A DNA stretch of 64,000 nucleotides from NCBI RefSeq assembly GCF_024752025.1, contig NZ_JANTPU010000001.1, positions 372,001 to 436,000 on the forward strand, given 5' to 3'. A program made the translations under genes and the position numbers. Below the pieces are notes generated by a model. The model was not told the origin of the DNA, ran no database searches, and saw nothing but the letters and a program-made list of their open reading frames with translations. This DNA is from Pseudidiomarina sp. CB1 (lineage in GTDB: Bacteria; Pseudomonadota; Gammaproteobacteria; Enterobacterales; Alteromonadaceae). Below are positions 16,161 to 25,784 of the stretch, one piece after another (the first letter of the stretch is position 1; every line of letters starts with the position of its first letter).

Positions 16161-17486
16161 TTATGCACTTTGTTCTAATTCGCGGGCAATTTGTTGCACA
16201 CGCGCACGGTTCAAAGTGTACCCGCGCATGACCCAAGCAACAAGCAGCGATGCTATGGCAGGTAACCAAGTGAAGGCGATCAGAATACCCAATTGGGTAT
16301 GTTCGGTTTGCGCTTGTCCAGCTTGGTAGTTGTAAATAGCCAACCACCAGCCGGCAATAGCCCCACCAAGCGCGATGCCTATTTTAATAAAGAATACCAC
16401 CGAAGCGTAGACCAAGCCGTTCGCTCGTAACCCTGACTCTCGCTGTCCAAAATCGACCACGTCGGCAATTTTAGCCCACAGCATCGGGGTCGCCATTTGT
16501 AGGAAAAAACTCCAGAAAAAATAAAGCACAATAGCTAAAGTTAACTGTGAAGCGGGCACAAAGAAGGCTGCTGCTGACAGTATCGCAGCGATAATTTGCA
16601 GGGCTTTATAGGCTTGTACTTTATCAATACGTCGCGTTAAAGGGTTGGCCAGCGCACAACCTAAAATATTGCCTACCATGCCAATCGACACAAACGTGGT
16701 AATCAAATCTTCGCGCATCAGATAATATTTGACGTAATAAATGGCAAGCGTGTTTTTAATCGCAATACCAATCAGCAATAAGACGGCGACAATTGCCAGT
16801 GTTCGTAATGCATCATTTTGCCAAAGTGTTTTAAGCCCTGAGCCGAAATTAAGCTGTTGATCGTGTGGCGGGTGGACGCGTTCCTTGGTGCCAGCAAAGC
16901 AGAGGAGAAACAACAATACGCCTAGTACGCTCATGGCTGCAATCGTTAACTGATAACCTTGCGCCTTGTTACCTTGCCCAAACCAATCGACCAAAGGGAG
17001 GGTGAGTAACGTGACAATGAGGCCGCCTAACATGCCAAAGACAAATCGATAGGATTGCACTGAGACGCGCTCGTCAGGATCTTTGGTCAACACACCGCCA
17101 AGGGCCGAGTAGGGGATGTTGATCGCCGTGTAGGCAAGCATCAGCAGCGTATAGGTCGCATAAGCGTACACTACTTTGCCGGTAGCGCCGAGATCCGGCG
17201 TAGTAAATGCTAAGATGCTGCAGACTGCGAAAGGAATAACGAGCCATAACAAGTAGGGGCGAAATTGCCCCCAGCGCGTATTTGTTTTGTCAGCGAGTAA
17301 CCCCATAAGCGGGTCGGTGATCGCATCGATCAGGCGCACGACCAAAAACATGGTGCCGACCGTGCCAGCCGAAATGCCAAAGATATCAGTATAGAAAAAA
17401 GCGAGGAATAACATTACCGTTTGAAAAATCAGGTTACTTGCGGTGTCACCCAGCCCGTAAGCTACTTTTTCACGACGAGAAATCAT
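16161..17486 (-). CDS. GPH-family sugar:cation symporter (MelB-like MFS)
   Basis: 441 aa with 12 predicted membrane helices. The N-terminal EKVAYGLGDTASNLIFQ and RLIDAITDPLMGLLADKTNT are signatures of the glycoside-pentoside-hexuronide:cation symporter family. Members import di- or oligosaccharides with Na+ or H+. The gene overlaps the GH1 beta-glucosidase gene by four bases, which suggests that it brings beta-linked gluco-oligosaccharides (such as laminaribiose) to that cytoplasmic enzyme. Confidence 0.92.
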   Translation of the reverse strand: MISRREKVAYGLGDTASNLIFQTVMLFLAFFYTDIFGISAGTVGTMFLVVRLIDAITDPLMGLLADKTNTRWGQFRPYLLWLVIPFAVCSILAFTTPDLGATGKVVYAYATYTLLMLAYTAINIPYSALGGVLTKDPDERVSVQSYRFVFGMLGGLIVTLLTLPLVDWFGQGNKAQGYQLTIAAMSVLGVLLFLLCFAGTKERVHPPHDQQLNFGSGLKTLWQNDALRTLAIVAVLLLIGIAIKNTLAIYYVKYYLMREDLITTFVSIGMVGNILGCALANPLTRRIDKVQAYKALQIIAAILSAAAFFVPASQLTLAIVLYFFWSFFLQMATPMLWAKIADVVDFGQRESGLRANGLVYASVVFFIKIGIALGGAIAGWWLAIYNYQAGQAQTEHTQLGILIAFTWLPAIASLLVAWVMRGYTLNRARVQQIARELEQSA

Positions 17487-18844
17487 ACTGCGCCTACCGT
17501 TTGCAGTTGCGCCGCGCGATGACGCCAGAAGCTTTGCAGTGCTTTAGCGCTGTCTTTAAGTATGCGCTGTTGCGTGGCGTAGTCGACATAGACGATACCG
17601 AAGCGTTGCGTATAGCCTTCCGCCCATTCAAAGTTATCGAGTAAGCTCCAAGCAAAGTAGCCGCGCATATCGAGTCCTGCTTCAATACAGTTGTGAACCG
17701 CAAGTAGATGTTGCTGATAGTAATCGATTCTGGCTTCATCGTGTACTGCATTGTTGACTAATTTATCAGCAAAAGCTGCGCCGTTTTCAGTAATATAAAT
17801 CGGTGGGAAGTTCGCGAAACTTCGCTTTAAGTCGATCAGCACTTCAGTAAGGCCTTGTGGGTAGATTTCCCAGCCCATGGTGGTCAACGGTGGAGTGGTG
17901 GGCGGCACATCTGAGAACCAGCCATTTTTCTCTCGGAAAACTGTGCGGGTGTAGTAATTGACGCCAAGAAAATCAATTGGTTGCGATATAAAGTCCATAT
18001 CACCAGCGGAAATCGACGGCATGTCCTCTGCTTGCAAAGCATGACGCAAGTCAGGATAACTACCCGTTAGCAATGGCTGTAGATACCACAAGTTGTGATA
18101 GTTGTGAGCGAGTTTGGCGGCCGCAATGTCCTCAGGAGAATCGGTTGCCGCGAAACAGGGACTGAAATTAAGCACGATGCCATGTTCTGCTTGTGGCGCG
18201 TATTTGCGCAGCCGGGGAAGGGCAAGGCCATGAGCGAGTAATAAATAATGTGCCGCTTGGCGTCCTTGTTGACGGTTTTTCACGCCTGGTGCATGAATAC
18301 CAGCTTCATAACTCAAATACGCACTACAAAACGGTTCATTCAAAGTGGCATAGCTCGCCACTTTATTACCCAAAGCTTTGGCCATAACTTCTGCGTAGTC
18401 AGCAAAGCGCTGGGCAGTTTCGCGATTTAACCAGCCGCCCTGATCTTGCAGATATTGCGGAAGGTCCCAGTGATAAAGTGTCACGTGCGGCGCAATACCT
18501 TTACTGTTCAGAGTATCCACTAAGTCGATATAAAACTGTAAACCGGTGTGGTTCACACTACCATCGGCATTTATCACGCGGCCCCAAGCCACTGAGAAGC
18601 GGTAGGCGTCAACGCCAAGGCTCGCAATCAATTCGACGTCGTCTCGCCAATGTTTCACATGTTCACAGGCGACTAGGCCATTTGACGCATCTTTTATGCG
18701 ACCTGGTTCGGCGCAAAAGGTATCCCAAATGCTCGGCTCGCGATCATTAGCTGCGCCCTCAATTTGGAATGACGAAGTAGCTACGCCGAAGACGAAGTCT
18801 GAGGTAAGCATTTTTGAATGCTGTGGTAGGCTTATTTTTTTCAT
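17483..18844 (-). CDS. GH1 beta-glucosidase, cytoplasmic
   Basis: 453 aa from ATG at 18842-18844; the in-frame TTG at 18863-18865 is less likely. The GH1 layout is complete: FGVATSSFQIEGA at the N-terminus, YHWDLPQYL, acid/base glutamate in TLNEP (E170) and nucleophile glutamate in ITENGAA (about 355), and the C-terminal GYFAWSLLDNFEWAEGY. No signal peptide, so it cleaves imported beta-glucosides inside the cell to glucose. It is the first gene of the GH1-GPH-lacI operon, and its promoter region holds the LacI-type palindrome. Confidence 0.95.
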   Translation of the reverse strand: MKKISLPQHSKMLTSDFVFGVATSSFQIEGAANDREPSIWDTFCAEPGRIKDASNGLVACEHVKHWRDDVELIASLGVDAYRFSVAWGRVINADGSVNHTGLQFYIDLVDTLNSKGIAPHVTLYHWDLPQYLQDQGGWLNRETAQRFADYAEVMAKALGNKVASYATLNEPFCSAYLSYEAGIHAPGVKNRQQGRQAAHYLLLAHGLALPRLRKYAPQAEHGIVLNFSPCFAATDSPEDIAAAKLAHNYHNLWYLQPLLTGSYPDLRHALQAEDMPSISAGDMDFISQPIDFLGVNYYTRTVFREKNGWFSDVPPTTPPLTTMGWEIYPQGLTEVLIDLKRSFANFPPIYITENGAAFADKLVNNAVHDEARIDYYQQHLLAVHNCIEAGLDMRGYFAWSLLDNFEWAEGYTQRFGIVYVDYATQQRILKDSAKALQSFWRHRAAQLQTVGAV

Positions 18845-18876
18845 AAGGATTGCGAAACCGTCCAATTATGCTATAA

Positions 18877-18892
18877 ATGAAAGCGCTTTCAT
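18877..18892. promoter_or_regulatory. LacI-type operator between the divergent operons
   Basis: ATGAAAGCGCTTTCAT is a perfect 16-bp palindrome with the central GCGC typical of LacI-family sites. It lies between the GH1 start (18844, minus) and the FHS transporter start (18945, plus) and can serve both promoters. The same 16 bases occur before the GH16 gene. Confidence 0.85.
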
Positions 18893-18944
18893 CATAGGCC
18901 ATAATTCGGCCTAAGGTCAAAAAATTATAACGATTGAGGCGATT

Positions 18945-20177
18945 ATGACCCAACAGAACACGAATTACAGGTTTGCGTTGACTGCGCTGACCACACTTTT
19001 TTTCATGTGGGGCTTTATTACCTGCTTGAATGACATTCTTATTCCTTATTTACGCTTACTGTTTGATTTGAACTACGCGCAGTCGATGTTGATACAGTTC
19101 TGTTTCTTCGGCGCTTACTTTATTGTTTCTGTTCCGGCAGGGTACCTGATTGGTAAGATCGGCTACAAGTCGGGCATTGTTACCGGATTAATGATTGCCG
19201 GTGCGGGTTGTGTACTGTTCTATCCTGCCGCGCAAGCCGAAGTGTATGGTTTATTCTTACTTGCCTTGTTCGTGTTAGCTTCCGGGGTAACCATTTTGCA
19301 AGTAGCGGCGAATCCTTATGTGACGGTGCTTGGTAGCGAGAAAACCGCCTCAAGCCGGTTAACAATGACGCAAGCTTTTAATTCCCTTGGTACCACTGTT
19401 GCACCATTTTTTGGTGCGTGGCTGATTTTTGGCGGGGTGGCTGATCCGGAAGTTACCGGTGTCTCTAAAGACACGGTTAGCTTGCCTTACTTTATTTTGG
19501 CTGGTGCATTAGTGTTGATGGCTGTTATCTTCTTGCGCCTCAAACTACCTGACATGGGCAAAGTTGACCCAGCAATCGCATTACCGAAAGAAGGCTCAGC
19601 TTGGAAACAAAAACATTTGGTTCTGGGTGCGTTAGGTATTTTTGTTTATGTCGGCGCAGAAGTAGGTATCGGTAGCTTCTTGGCCATGTACATTGCAATG
19701 CCAGAGATCGGCGACATGAGTACCTCGAAAGCTTCGCATTATATTTCTTGGTACTTCGGTGGCGCTATGGTTGGACGCTTCTTAGGTGCGGCGATCATGC
19801 AAAAACTCAGCGGCAACCGCGTGTTAGCATTTAATGCAGTAGCGGCTGTGCTGTTAGTGGCAACCACAATGACGAGCTCTGGCACCTTAGCAATGTGGTC
19901 GTTGCTTTTTGTCGGGCTATGTAACTCAATCATGTTCCCAACTATTTTCAGTTTGGCGCTGCAGGATCTTGGGCAAAGTCGTGGTCAAGGCTCAGGCATT
20001 CTGTGTTTAGCGATTGTTGGTGGTGCAGTGGTGCCATTAGCACAAGGTTTTTTGGCCGACCAAGTGGGCGTACAAATGTCCTTCATCATTCCGCTATTGT
20101 GCTACGTGTACATCGCTTACTATGGCATGCGCGGCTACCAGCCACGAGCGCTTAAAGTGGCACAGGAGGCAGCATAA
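18945..20177 (+). CDS. FHS-family sugar:H+ symporter (glucose/galactose/fucose permease type)
   Basis: 410 aa, 12 membrane helices. [19 protein letters not shown] at the N-terminus and [20 protein letters not shown] are hallmarks of the fucose-galactose-glucose:H+ symporter group (FucP/GluP). Its place before the GH3 glucosidase and beside a LacI site suggests glucose uptake after extracellular or periplasmic hydrolysis. The stop codon shares one base with the GH3 start (TAATG), so the two are translationally coupled. Confidence 0.92.
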   Translation: MTQQNTNYRFALTALTTLFFMWGFITCLNDILIPYLRLLFDLNYAQSMLIQFCFFGAYFIVSVPAGYLIGKIGYKSGIVTGLMIAGAGCVLFYPAAQAEVYGLFLLALFVLASGVTILQVAANPYVTVLGSEKTASSRLTMTQAFNSLGTTVAPFFGAWLIFGGVADPEVTGVSKDTVSLPYFILAGALVLMAVIFLRLKLPDMGKVDPAIALPKEGSAWKQKHLVLGALGIFVYVGAEVGIGSFLAMYIAMPEIGDMSTSKASHYISWYFGGAMVGRFLGAAIMQKLSGNRVLAFNAVAAVLLVATTMTSSGTLAMWSLLFVGLCNSIMFPTIFSLALQDLGQSRGQGSGILCLAIVGGAVVPLAQGFLADQVGVQMSFIIPLLCYVYIAYYGMRGYQPRALKVAQEAA

Positions 20178-22678
20178 TGGCACAGGGTCCATTCCCAAAG
20201 AAGTTACTTGCAGCAGCCATCGTTTTAGCTTTAGGTGGCTGCGCTGAACAAACAATCGAAGCGCCTAACGACGCAACGGCGGACGCTAATGCAATTTGGC
20301 CGAAAATTGAGTCGCCGGTTGTTTTAGACCAAACAACTGAAGCGCGTATCACTGAAATGCTCGAGCAAATGACGTTGGAGCAGAAAATCGCGCAAATGAT
20401 CCAGCCGGAAATTCGGGATATCACCGTTGAGGACATGCGGCGCTACGGTTTTGGTTCGTACTTAAATGGTGGCGGCGCTTTCCCAAATAACGACAAATAC
20501 GCGACGCCGCAAGACTGGATAGATTTGGCCGACGCGATGTATCAGGCTTCGGTTGATGACAGTCTGGATGGCTCGAGTATTCCTACAATGTGGGGTACCG
20601 ATGCGGTGCACGGTCATAATAACGTTATTGGCGCCACGATTTTCCCACACAATATTGGCTTAGGGGCTGCGAATAATCCTGCGCTCATTGAACAAATTGC
20701 CCATGTTACAGCGCGTGAAGTGATGGCGACAGGTATTGACTGGGTGTTTGCACCAACGGTCGCTGCCGCCCAGGACTTGCGGTGGGGGCGTACCTATGAA
20801 AGTTACTCCGAAGATCCAGCCATAGTGCGTGATTATGCCGCGGCGATTGTCACTGGTTTACAAGGTAAAGTTGGCGAGAACTTTCTCGACGACCAGCATG
20901 TGATCAGCACGGTGAAACACTTTGTGGGTGACGGTGGTACCACTGCAGGCATCGATCAAGGTAATACCGAGGTTGATGAACAAACTTTGTTTGACGTGCA
21001 TGCGCAAGGCTATGTAGGCGGCTTAAATGCCGGTGCACAAACCGTGATGGCAAGCTTTAATAGCTGGAATGATGAAAAAATCCATGGTCATGAATACCTG
21101 TTAACCGACGTATTAAAAGGCAAAATGGGTTTTGATGGCTTCGTAGTCGGCGACTGGAATGGTCATGGCCAAATTCCTGGCTGTACCAACCACGATTGTC
21201 CACAGGCCGCTAATGCTGGTCTTGATGTTTATATGGTACCAACCGATGCGTGGAAGCCCTTATATGAGAACTTGATTCAACAAGTTCGTGACGGTGTGAT
21301 TGCGCAAAGCCGTGTGGATGATGCGGTGCGTCGTATATTACGGGTGAAGATGCGTGCTGGTTTATTTGATAAACCTAGCCCAGCCGAGCGTCCGTTAGCA
21401 GGACGTATGGATTTAATTGGTGCTGACGATCATCGTGCGGTAGCGCGTGAAGCTGTTCGCCAGTCGCTGGTGTTGTTGAAAAATGACGGGCAGTTACTAC
21501 CGCTTGATCCTAGCCAGCGTATTTTGGTCGCGGGCTCAGGTGCTGATAACATTGGTCAGCAATCGGGTGGCTGGACGATTAGTTGGCAAGGTACCGGTAA
21601 TACTAATGAAGATTTCCCCGGCGGGACCTCGATCTATCAAGGTCTTGCCGAGCAAGTAGCTGCCGCTGGCGGCGAAGCTATTCTCAGTGAAAGTGGCGAA
21701 TTTACCACTAAACCAGATGTCGCCGTCGTCGTCTTCGGCGAGCAGCCGTATGCTGAAGGTAATGGTGACCTTGATAACCTTGATTATCAGCGTGGTAACG
21801 CGACTGACTTAGCGCTATTGCATAAGCTGAAAGAACAAGGTGTTCCGGTCGTGACCTTATTTATTTCTGGGCGGCCAATGTGGGTGAATCCAGAGCTCAA
21901 TGCTTCTGACGCATTTATGGCAGTGTGGTTGCCAGGTAGTGAAGGGCAAGGTATTGCAGATGTAGTGCTGCGCAATGTTGACGGCACCGTGCAACATGAC
22001 GTTACCGGTCGTTTGCCGTTTGCATGGCCAGCCGATCCTCAGGATAGCTCAGCACTGTTACCCGTAGGCGCAGGCCTGAGTTACGGTGATGAAGCGATTC
22101 TCTCGTCCGCTTTGAATGAGCAGTTGGCGAGTGAAGGCGAAGTTGACCCTCTTGTAGTGTTTGAGCGCGCGGTAAAGTCACCTTGGTTGCTTGAACTCCG
22201 CAGTGGCGAACAACGTGCCGCTGTGGAAAGCAGTATTCAAGAACTCGGCGCTATTCGTAGTGAAACCTTTGATGACCAAGTGCAAGAAGACGCACGGCAG
22301 TTCATGTTCAGTGGTGATGCGCTAGCAGCTTTTAATCTTGTTACGCCATTTCCACGCGATCTACGTGCTTATGACGCCGCAAATAGTGCCTTACAGGTGA
22401 GCTTGCGAGTTGATGCGCAGGTGCCGAATGATGTCGCTCTGAAGCTTTATTGTGGCGAACAATGTGGTGTGTCAGCTGCACTTAGCGAGACGCTGCAAGC
22501 ATTGCCACAGGGTGAATGGCAGACGCTTGAATTCAGTGTTAAGTGTTTGCAAGAGCAGGGCTTTGACTTAGCGAAAGCCAGCGGTATTTTTGGTTTAAGT
22601 ACGGCAAACGAATGGTCGGTAAGCTTCAACGACATTCGACTTGTCCCCACCACTGACAACGAAGCGCTCTGTCTCTAG
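20177..22678 (+). CDS. GH3 beta-glucosidase/exo-1,3-glucanase lipoprotein (ExoP-like)
   Basis: 833 aa with a lipoprotein signal ending LALGGC (C22). The GH3 N-terminal domain includes PTMWGTDAVHGHNN, RWGRTYESYSEDP and KHFVGDGGT, with the nucleophile aspartate in FVVGDWNGHGQ (D326). The GH3 C-terminal domain follows (LVLLKNDGQLLPL to LPFAWP). The last ~150 residues are an extra beta-rich domain resembling the galactose-binding-like domain of marine ExoP enzymes. Such enzymes release glucose from the ends of beta-1,3/1,4-glucans at the periplasmic side of a membrane. AGGAGG precedes the start by seven bases. Confidence 0.94.
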   Translation: MAQGPFPKKLLAAAIVLALGGCAEQTIEAPNDATADANAIWPKIESPVVLDQTTEARITEMLEQMTLEQKIAQMIQPEIRDITVEDMRRYGFGSYLNGGGAFPNNDKYATPQDWIDLADAMYQASVDDSLDGSSIPTMWGTDAVHGHNNVIGATIFPHNIGLGAANNPALIEQIAHVTAREVMATGIDWVFAPTVAAAQDLRWGRTYESYSEDPAIVRDYAAAIVTGLQGKVGENFLDDQHVISTVKHFVGDGGTTAGIDQGNTEVDEQTLFDVHAQGYVGGLNAGAQTVMASFNSWNDEKIHGHEYLLTDVLKGKMGFDGFVVGDWNGHGQIPGCTNHDCPQAANAGLDVYMVPTDAWKPLYENLIQQVRDGVIAQSRVDDAVRRILRVKMRAGLFDKPSPAERPLAGRMDLIGADDHRAVAREAVRQSLVLLKNDGQLLPLDPSQRILVAGSGADNIGQQSGGWTISWQGTGNTNEDFPGGTSIYQGLAEQVAAAGGEAILSESGEFTTKPDVAVVVFGEQPYAEGNGDLDNLDYQRGNATDLALLHKLKEQGVPVVTLFISGRPMWVNPELNASDAFMAVWLPGSEGQGIADVVLRNVDGTVQHDVTGRLPFAWPADPQDSSALLPVGAGLSYGDEAILSSALNEQLASEGEVDPLVVFERAVKSPWLLELRSGEQRAAVESSIQELGAIRSETFDDQVQEDARQFMFSGDALAAFNLVTPFPRDLRAYDAANSALQVSLRVDAQVPNDVALKLYCGEQCGVSAALSETLQALPQGEWQTLEFSVKCLQEQGFDLAKASGIFGLSTANEWSVSFNDIRLVPTTDNEALCL

Positions 22679-22704
22679 CGCTTCTTTTTTACTTTGCTCG
22701 CAAT

Positions 22705-22733
22705 AAAAAAAGCCCGCATAAAGCGGGCTTTTT
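22705..22733. terminator. Bidirectional terminator between GH3 and TonB receptor genes
   Basis: AGCCCGC (22711-22717) and GCGGGCT (22723-22729) with a 5-nt loop, flanked by A-run (22705-22710) and T-run (22729-22733). The symmetry allows termination of both converging transcripts. Confidence 0.92.
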
Positions 22734-22776
22734 CGTAGTTCCTTTTCCGTTTCGTTTCGTTTGCTCACCGTTGTGG

Positions 22777-25761
22777 TTAGAAGCTGTAACGCGCTCCAAA
22801 CACATAACGGGGACCGTACTGGCGTGCGAAGAGGAACTGTTCTTCGTAGCGCCCGTACCCTTCTTCGGTCTCGTTCGTCAGGTTAATACCTTCCAAAAAG
22901 ACCGTAAATTTATCGGTAACGTCATAGTTAATGCTCATGTCCCACTGGCCATAAGATTTGGCGAATTGTGGTGGCGCATCGGCTGAGCCTTGGGCCTGGC
23001 CAACACCAATGAGGTAACTATCACGCCACGCATAGGTGAGTTTCACTGACCAACCGTGGTCTTCGTAGAAGGCCTGTAGGTTGGCTGAGTCACTTAAACC
23101 TGTCAGTGGTGCTTGCTGAGTTAAGCTATCAACGTCAAATTTCACGTCACCGTCAACAACAGTGGCATTCACGCCAAAGCCAAAGCCTGACTCACCGAAT
23201 AGGTGCTGTACTGCAACCTCAAAACCATCGACAGTTTTACTATCGGTATTTGACGGCTGGCTCACCTGCCAAACAATCAACGGATCGTCCGCAGCTGGCT
23301 CAATCACGCCTTCACCATTACCGAAGCCAAGTGCAATCATCTCGTCAAAAATGGCTGTACTGGTGGCTTGTTCACCGCGACCTTCTAGAGACGCGACTGC
23401 TTGTTGATAACGCGGTCCTTCGAAGATGTCACGAAGTCCATCAACAGTGATCTCGGTAATTGTGTTCTGAACAAAGTTGTCGACTTCCTTACGGAAGTAA
23501 CCTACTGACGCATAGCTACCTGGAGCGTAATAGTACTCAAGGGCTAAATCGATATTGGTCGATTCGTACGGAAGTAGGTTAGGGTTACCTGTTGAACCTG
23601 AACGTGAACCCGGTTTCGGGCTACCACTTAACGAGCGACCGCCTGCTAATGCACCAAGTGGTGCCCGAGCGATGGTTTTGCCGGTTGAGAAACGGCCGAC
23701 AAGCTCATCCGTAAATTCGACTTTAAGGTCGAGCATCGGTAGCAGCACATCATGTTCACCGGTTAAGGTGAGGAAGTTCACCTGATCCGTGGGTTCATAC
23801 TGCATGATCCATTCAGATGCACTTACCCAGTTCACTTGACGCTCAACACGTTGTGCCACGTTGCTGGTAACGTCCGTTTGCTCATAACGTAAACCGAAGT
23901 TTAACTCGGCAGGGTAGCGGCCGATTTCAAACTCCCAATCCGACTGGATGAAGATTGCATCGGTCACTTCGCGCAGTGAATTGTTGCTGTCGATTCCGTC
24001 GAAGAACGGGTTCGGCATATAGGCGTCACTACCCATCAACTCTTCGGTCAGATACGCTGCTTGACGTGCGACAGCTTCGTCGTAGTCAAAAGTGTAGTAA
24101 TAGTTGGTCAGCAAGTTGTTACCACCACCAGCAAACTGGTCTAGGAAATCGCCAGTGCGGTTGAGGGTAAACATGCCATCAGGGAAAATCTGTGTGAACG
24201 ATGGATTAAAGCCAGGTCCACCACGCAAACCACTCCATGCGGTATAACCCGATAGATCCTGATCGGTGCGCGACAAACCAGCAGTAATCTTAACTAACGG
24301 CACATCAAAGGTATTGTAATTGTACCAATCACCTTTCAGCTGGTATTGCTTGACGTTCGATTCACCTTCGCGACGGAAGAATTGGCTGAAGTTCGAGTCG
24401 ATTTCGCTCGGCGCAAGAACATTCGTACCGTTGTTCCAGTTGACCAACATTTGTGGAATGTCGCCGGTACGGAAGTCGTAGATCTTCGAACGCAGCTGGT
24501 CTGAGCCCAAGATCACTTGACCAAACATGCCGCTGCCAGGGTCAGCACCGTCGTCGGTCGAGTTGCTCGAATCGTGGGCGTCAAACCAGAGCCGCAAGTC
24601 GTCATTCACATCATAGGTGATATTCAGGCCAATCGACTTGGCTTTAACTTCGGTGGTGCCTTTTTCAGCCGTAAACGAAGCATCGTTACCAGCGATATCG
24701 GCGTATACCGCAGTACCGTTTTCGTCGAGTTCGTAGGCATTAATGTTGCCGCCGAATTCGTTCCAAATCCCCCAACCAAAGGCTTCACGGCCGGTGAGGG
24801 CACGGCTGGCGGTGTAATCGGTGGTAATCACCAGATCGTCCACCGGAGCGAATTGCAGGGTCAATTGTCCGTTCGTACGCTCTGTTGCTAGATCAGCAAA
24901 GCCATAGTTCATGTCTTTCGGGAAAAAGTGGTTACCAACGCGGTTACCTTCTTCGTCGATTGGGCGTGGGTCGATGACTTTACTTGGGTCAAGATCGTCG
25001 GGTAGACCTACGTTGGCCTGCCAGCCTTGAATATTGGCTTGCTGCACACGAAAATCACGGCGCGATTGAGAAACCGTGAAAGCAACACCGACGCGGTCGT
25101 CAGCAAAAGTATCACTGTAAATCGCGGCGATTTCAGGTGTTACGTCGTCACCAGTTTCGACCGAACTATCGTGAATGCCTTTTCCCATAACCGTAAAGTT
25201 TTGGCCTGGGCTTGCCAATGGACGACGGGTCACGATGTTGACCGTCGCACCTAAACCGCCACTAGGGGTCGCCGCGCGGGCAGTTTTATAAACTTCAAGC
25301 GAGCGAACACCTACCGATGAAAGGTTTTCTAAGTTGTACGAGCGGGTATAACCAGTGCCAGGCATTTGGCGCCCGTTAAGGGTCACCAAGTTAAAATCAG
25401 GGCCAAAACCACGTACGGTAATTTGGCTACCTTCGCCGTTCACGCGACTGACCGAAACACCGGTAATACGTTGTAAAGACTCCGCAAGGTTAGTGTCTGG
25501 GAACTTACCAATTTCTTCCGCAGAAATGGCGTCGACGACGCCATCGCTATTGCGTTTAAAATCGGTAGAGCGAGCAAGACTACCGCGGATACCGCGTACT
25601 TCTAAAACTTCGACATTCTCTTGCTGCGCTTGCTCTTGTTCGTTCTGATTCGCATCAGCCTCTTGCGCATAGAGCGGTGTCATCAAACCGGCGGTGAGAA
25701 CTACTGACACAGCTGCCGCGACAGGGCTTTTCATAAACGTTGTTTTTTTCATTGTATTCAT
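22777..25761 (-). CDS. TonB-dependent outer-membrane receptor (Caulobacter-type), glucan oligosaccharide uptake
   Basis: 994 aa with a signal peptide (cut near YAQ-EA). EVLEVRGIRGSLARSTDFKR and the plug motifs ISAEEIGKFPDTNLAESLQRI and ITVRGFGPDFNLVTLNGRQMP match the Caulobacter-type receptors used for carbohydrates. The barrel ends in a C-terminal aromatic strand (YVFGARYSF). It moves oligosaccharides across the outer membrane with TonB energy. It begins 23 nt after the GH16 gene and is co-transcribed with it, so the substrate is most likely laminarin-type glucan fragments. Downstream it meets the GH3 gene at a two-way terminator. Confidence 0.94.
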   Translation of the reverse strand: MNTMKKTTFMKSPVAAAVSVVLTAGLMTPLYAQEADANQNEQEQAQQENVEVLEVRGIRGSLARSTDFKRNSDGVVDAISAEEIGKFPDTNLAESLQRITGVSVSRVNGEGSQITVRGFGPDFNLVTLNGRQMPGTGYTRSYNLENLSSVGVRSLEVYKTARAATPSGGLGATVNIVTRRPLASPGQNFTVMGKGIHDSSVETGDDVTPEIAAIYSDTFADDRVGVAFTVSQSRRDFRVQQANIQGWQANVGLPDDLDPSKVIDPRPIDEEGNRVGNHFFPKDMNYGFADLATERTNGQLTLQFAPVDDLVITTDYTASRALTGREAFGWGIWNEFGGNINAYELDENGTAVYADIAGNDASFTAEKGTTEVKAKSIGLNITYDVNDDLRLWFDAHDSSNSTDDGADPGSGMFGQVILGSDQLRSKIYDFRTGDIPQMLVNWNNGTNVLAPSEIDSNFSQFFRREGESNVKQYQLKGDWYNYNTFDVPLVKITAGLSRTDQDLSGYTAWSGLRGGPGFNPSFTQIFPDGMFTLNRTGDFLDQFAGGGNNLLTNYYYTFDYDEAVARQAAYLTEELMGSDAYMPNPFFDGIDSNNSLREVTDAIFIQSDWEFEIGRYPAELNFGLRYEQTDVTSNVAQRVERQVNWVSASEWIMQYEPTDQVNFLTLTGEHDVLLPMLDLKVEFTDELVGRFSTGKTIARAPLGALAGGRSLSGSPKPGSRSGSTGNPNLLPYESTNIDLALEYYYAPGSYASVGYFRKEVDNFVQNTITEITVDGLRDIFEGPRYQQAVASLEGRGEQATSTAIFDEMIALGFGNGEGVIEPAADDPLIVWQVSQPSNTDSKTVDGFEVAVQHLFGESGFGFGVNATVVDGDVKFDVDSLTQQAPLTGLSDSANLQAFYEDHGWSVKLTYAWRDSYLIGVGQAQGSADAPPQFAKSYGQWDMSINYDVTDKFTVFLEGINLTNETEEGYGRYEEQFLFARQYGPRYVFGARYSF

Positions 25762-25784
25762 CGTCCGTTTTTGCGCTGTACGCG